The position numbers and the translations under genes were made by a program. From positions 1 to 5,867 of the forward strand of contig JBAZOY010000110.1 of the NCBI GenBank assembly GCA_041648505.1: a DNA stretch of 5,867 nt. Reading direction: 5' to 3'. Source of the DNA: JBAZOY01 sp041648505. GTDB lineage: Bacteria > Desulfobacterota > Syntrophia > Syntrophales > CG2-30-49-12. Below the pieces are notes generated by a model. That model was not told where the DNA came from, ran no database searches, and worked only from the letters and a program-made list of their open reading frames with translations. Shown piece after piece: positions 5,220-5,867 of this stretch. Every line of letters starts with the position of its first letter. Position 1 is the first letter of the stretch.

Positions 5220-5867
5220 AATTGAAATTCAAAAAACAACCCTTCCAGACCGACGCCGTTAATGCGGTGGCGGACTGCTTTGCCGGACAGCCGAAAAGCG
5301 AAGGGCTCACCTATCGGATAGATCCCGGTAAAACCGGAAGCACCAGCAAAAGTGGTCAAACCCAACCTGGCATTGACTTTTCTCAGTCCGGCTTTAAGAA
5401 CCGTGAACTGGTTCTTACGAAGGATCAGCTTCTTGCGAACATACAAGCCGTACAGCAACGGCAGAATCTCCCTCAATCGACCTCGCTATACAGCGACAAG
5501 GTCTGCGCAGTGAACCTCGATATCGAGATGGAAACCGGCACCGGGAAAACCTATTGTTATATCAAGACCATGTTCGAGCTGAACCAGCGGTATGGCTGGT
5601 CAAAGTTTATCGTTGTTGTGCCGTCCATAGCGATTCGCGAAGGGGTTTATAAATCTTTCGAGATTACCGCCGAACACTTTATGGAACAATACAACAAACG
5701 CGTCCGCTTCTTTATCTACAATTCAAAACAGCTTCATCACCTGGAACAGTTCTCCTCCGATGGTGGCATCAATGTCATGATAATTAATGTCCAGGCATTT
5801 AACGCACGGGGCCAGGATGCCCGCCGTATTTATGAAGAGCTGGATGATTTTCAGACGCGAAAACCTA
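5216..5867 (+). CDS. res: Type III restriction enzyme Res subunit, N-terminal part (runs off window)
   Basis: The frame is open from ATG at 5216 to the window end (217 codons plus one base). The product starts MKLKFKKQPFQTDAVNAVAD, the Q-tip-like entry of Res helicases. After a variable insert it reaches motif I (Walker A) in IEMETGTGKTY, with Lys111 as the ATP-binding lysine. Motif Ia-like FIVVVPSIAIREG and then VMIINVQAFN follow. The DExH box and C-terminal nuclease lie beyond the window. In type III systems Res supplies ATP-driven DNA translocation and cleavage but depends on Mod for site recognition. GAGG (5206-5209) sits six bases before the start, and the start overlaps a leader-ORF stop as ATGA. 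The gene follows yhcG by 99 bases in the same orientation. With mod reduced to a stub, this Res is probably orphaned unless a Mod partner exists elsewhere. Confidence 0.9.
   Translation, partial: MKLKFKKQPFQTDAVNAVADCFAGQPKSEGLTYRIDPGKTGSTSKSGQTQPGIDFSQSGFKNRELVLTKDQLLANIQAVQQRQNLPQSTSLYSDKVCAVNLDIEMETGTGKTYCYIKTMFELNQRYGWSKFIVVVPSIAIREGVYKSFEITAEHFMEQYNKRVRFFIYNSKQLHHLEQFSSDGGINVMIINVQAFNARGQDARRIYEELDDFQTRKP

Noticed and set aside
5213..5476. Minus-strand frame over the res start
   Set aside because: The plus strand encodes a recognisable Res N-terminus here; the minus frame has no recognisable features.
1..5867. CRISPR array, tRNA or rRNA genes
   Set aside because: No regularly spaced identical repeats with unique spacers, and no tRNA- or rRNA-like sequence was seen on either strand.

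Overview
The window looks like accessory or patchwork chromosome from a Gram-negative bacterium. Signs of this are a periplasmic Spy/CpxP/ZraP-type protein behind a sigma-54 promoter, a probable lipoprotein hydrolase, an ISNCY-type insertion sequence, and a type III restriction-modification (R-M) remnant. The mix would fit a deltaproteobacterium (Desulfobacterota), but that is inference from general gene style. No phylogenetic marker is present.

Layout: (1) Positions 1-889 hold the 3' part of an insertion sequence: a DDE transposase cut by the window edge, followed by its right end with two subterminal repeats. (2) Positions 890-1610 hold an AT-rich regulatory region with dyads, an exact-consensus sigma-54 (-24/-12) promoter, and a small secreted Gly/Met-rich protein of the Spy/CpxP/ZraP type. 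(3) Positions 1611-2115 contain no convincing plus-strand gene. They hold nested inverted repeats and a hydrophobic, interrupted minus-strand reading frame. (4) Positions 2116-3563 are a two-gene operon: a probable lipoprotein alpha/beta hydrolase followed 5 bases later by a YqeY-family protein. (5) From about 3607 to the right edge lies a type III R-M locus. It consists of the C-terminal stub of a mod methyltransferase (lacking its catalytic part and carrying an in-frame TGA), an intact YhcG/DUF1016 PD-(D/E)XK nuclease, and the start of a type III Res helicase-nuclease that runs off the window.

The most notable biology is the last block. The methyltransferase needed for target recognition has been deleted down to about 80 residues, yet the nuclease gene behind it and the visible part of res remain open. 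The order mod-yhcG-res is uncommon relative to the textbook mod-res pair. The res start is preceded by a hairpin that covers a strong ribosome-binding site, a 16-codon ORF, and an ATGA stop/start overlap, which together suggest translational coupling. A second point is the sigma-54 promoter with upstream dyads in front of the ZraP-like gene. This parallels the ZraSR-zraP arrangement known from E. coli, although no sensor kinase or regulator is in this window.
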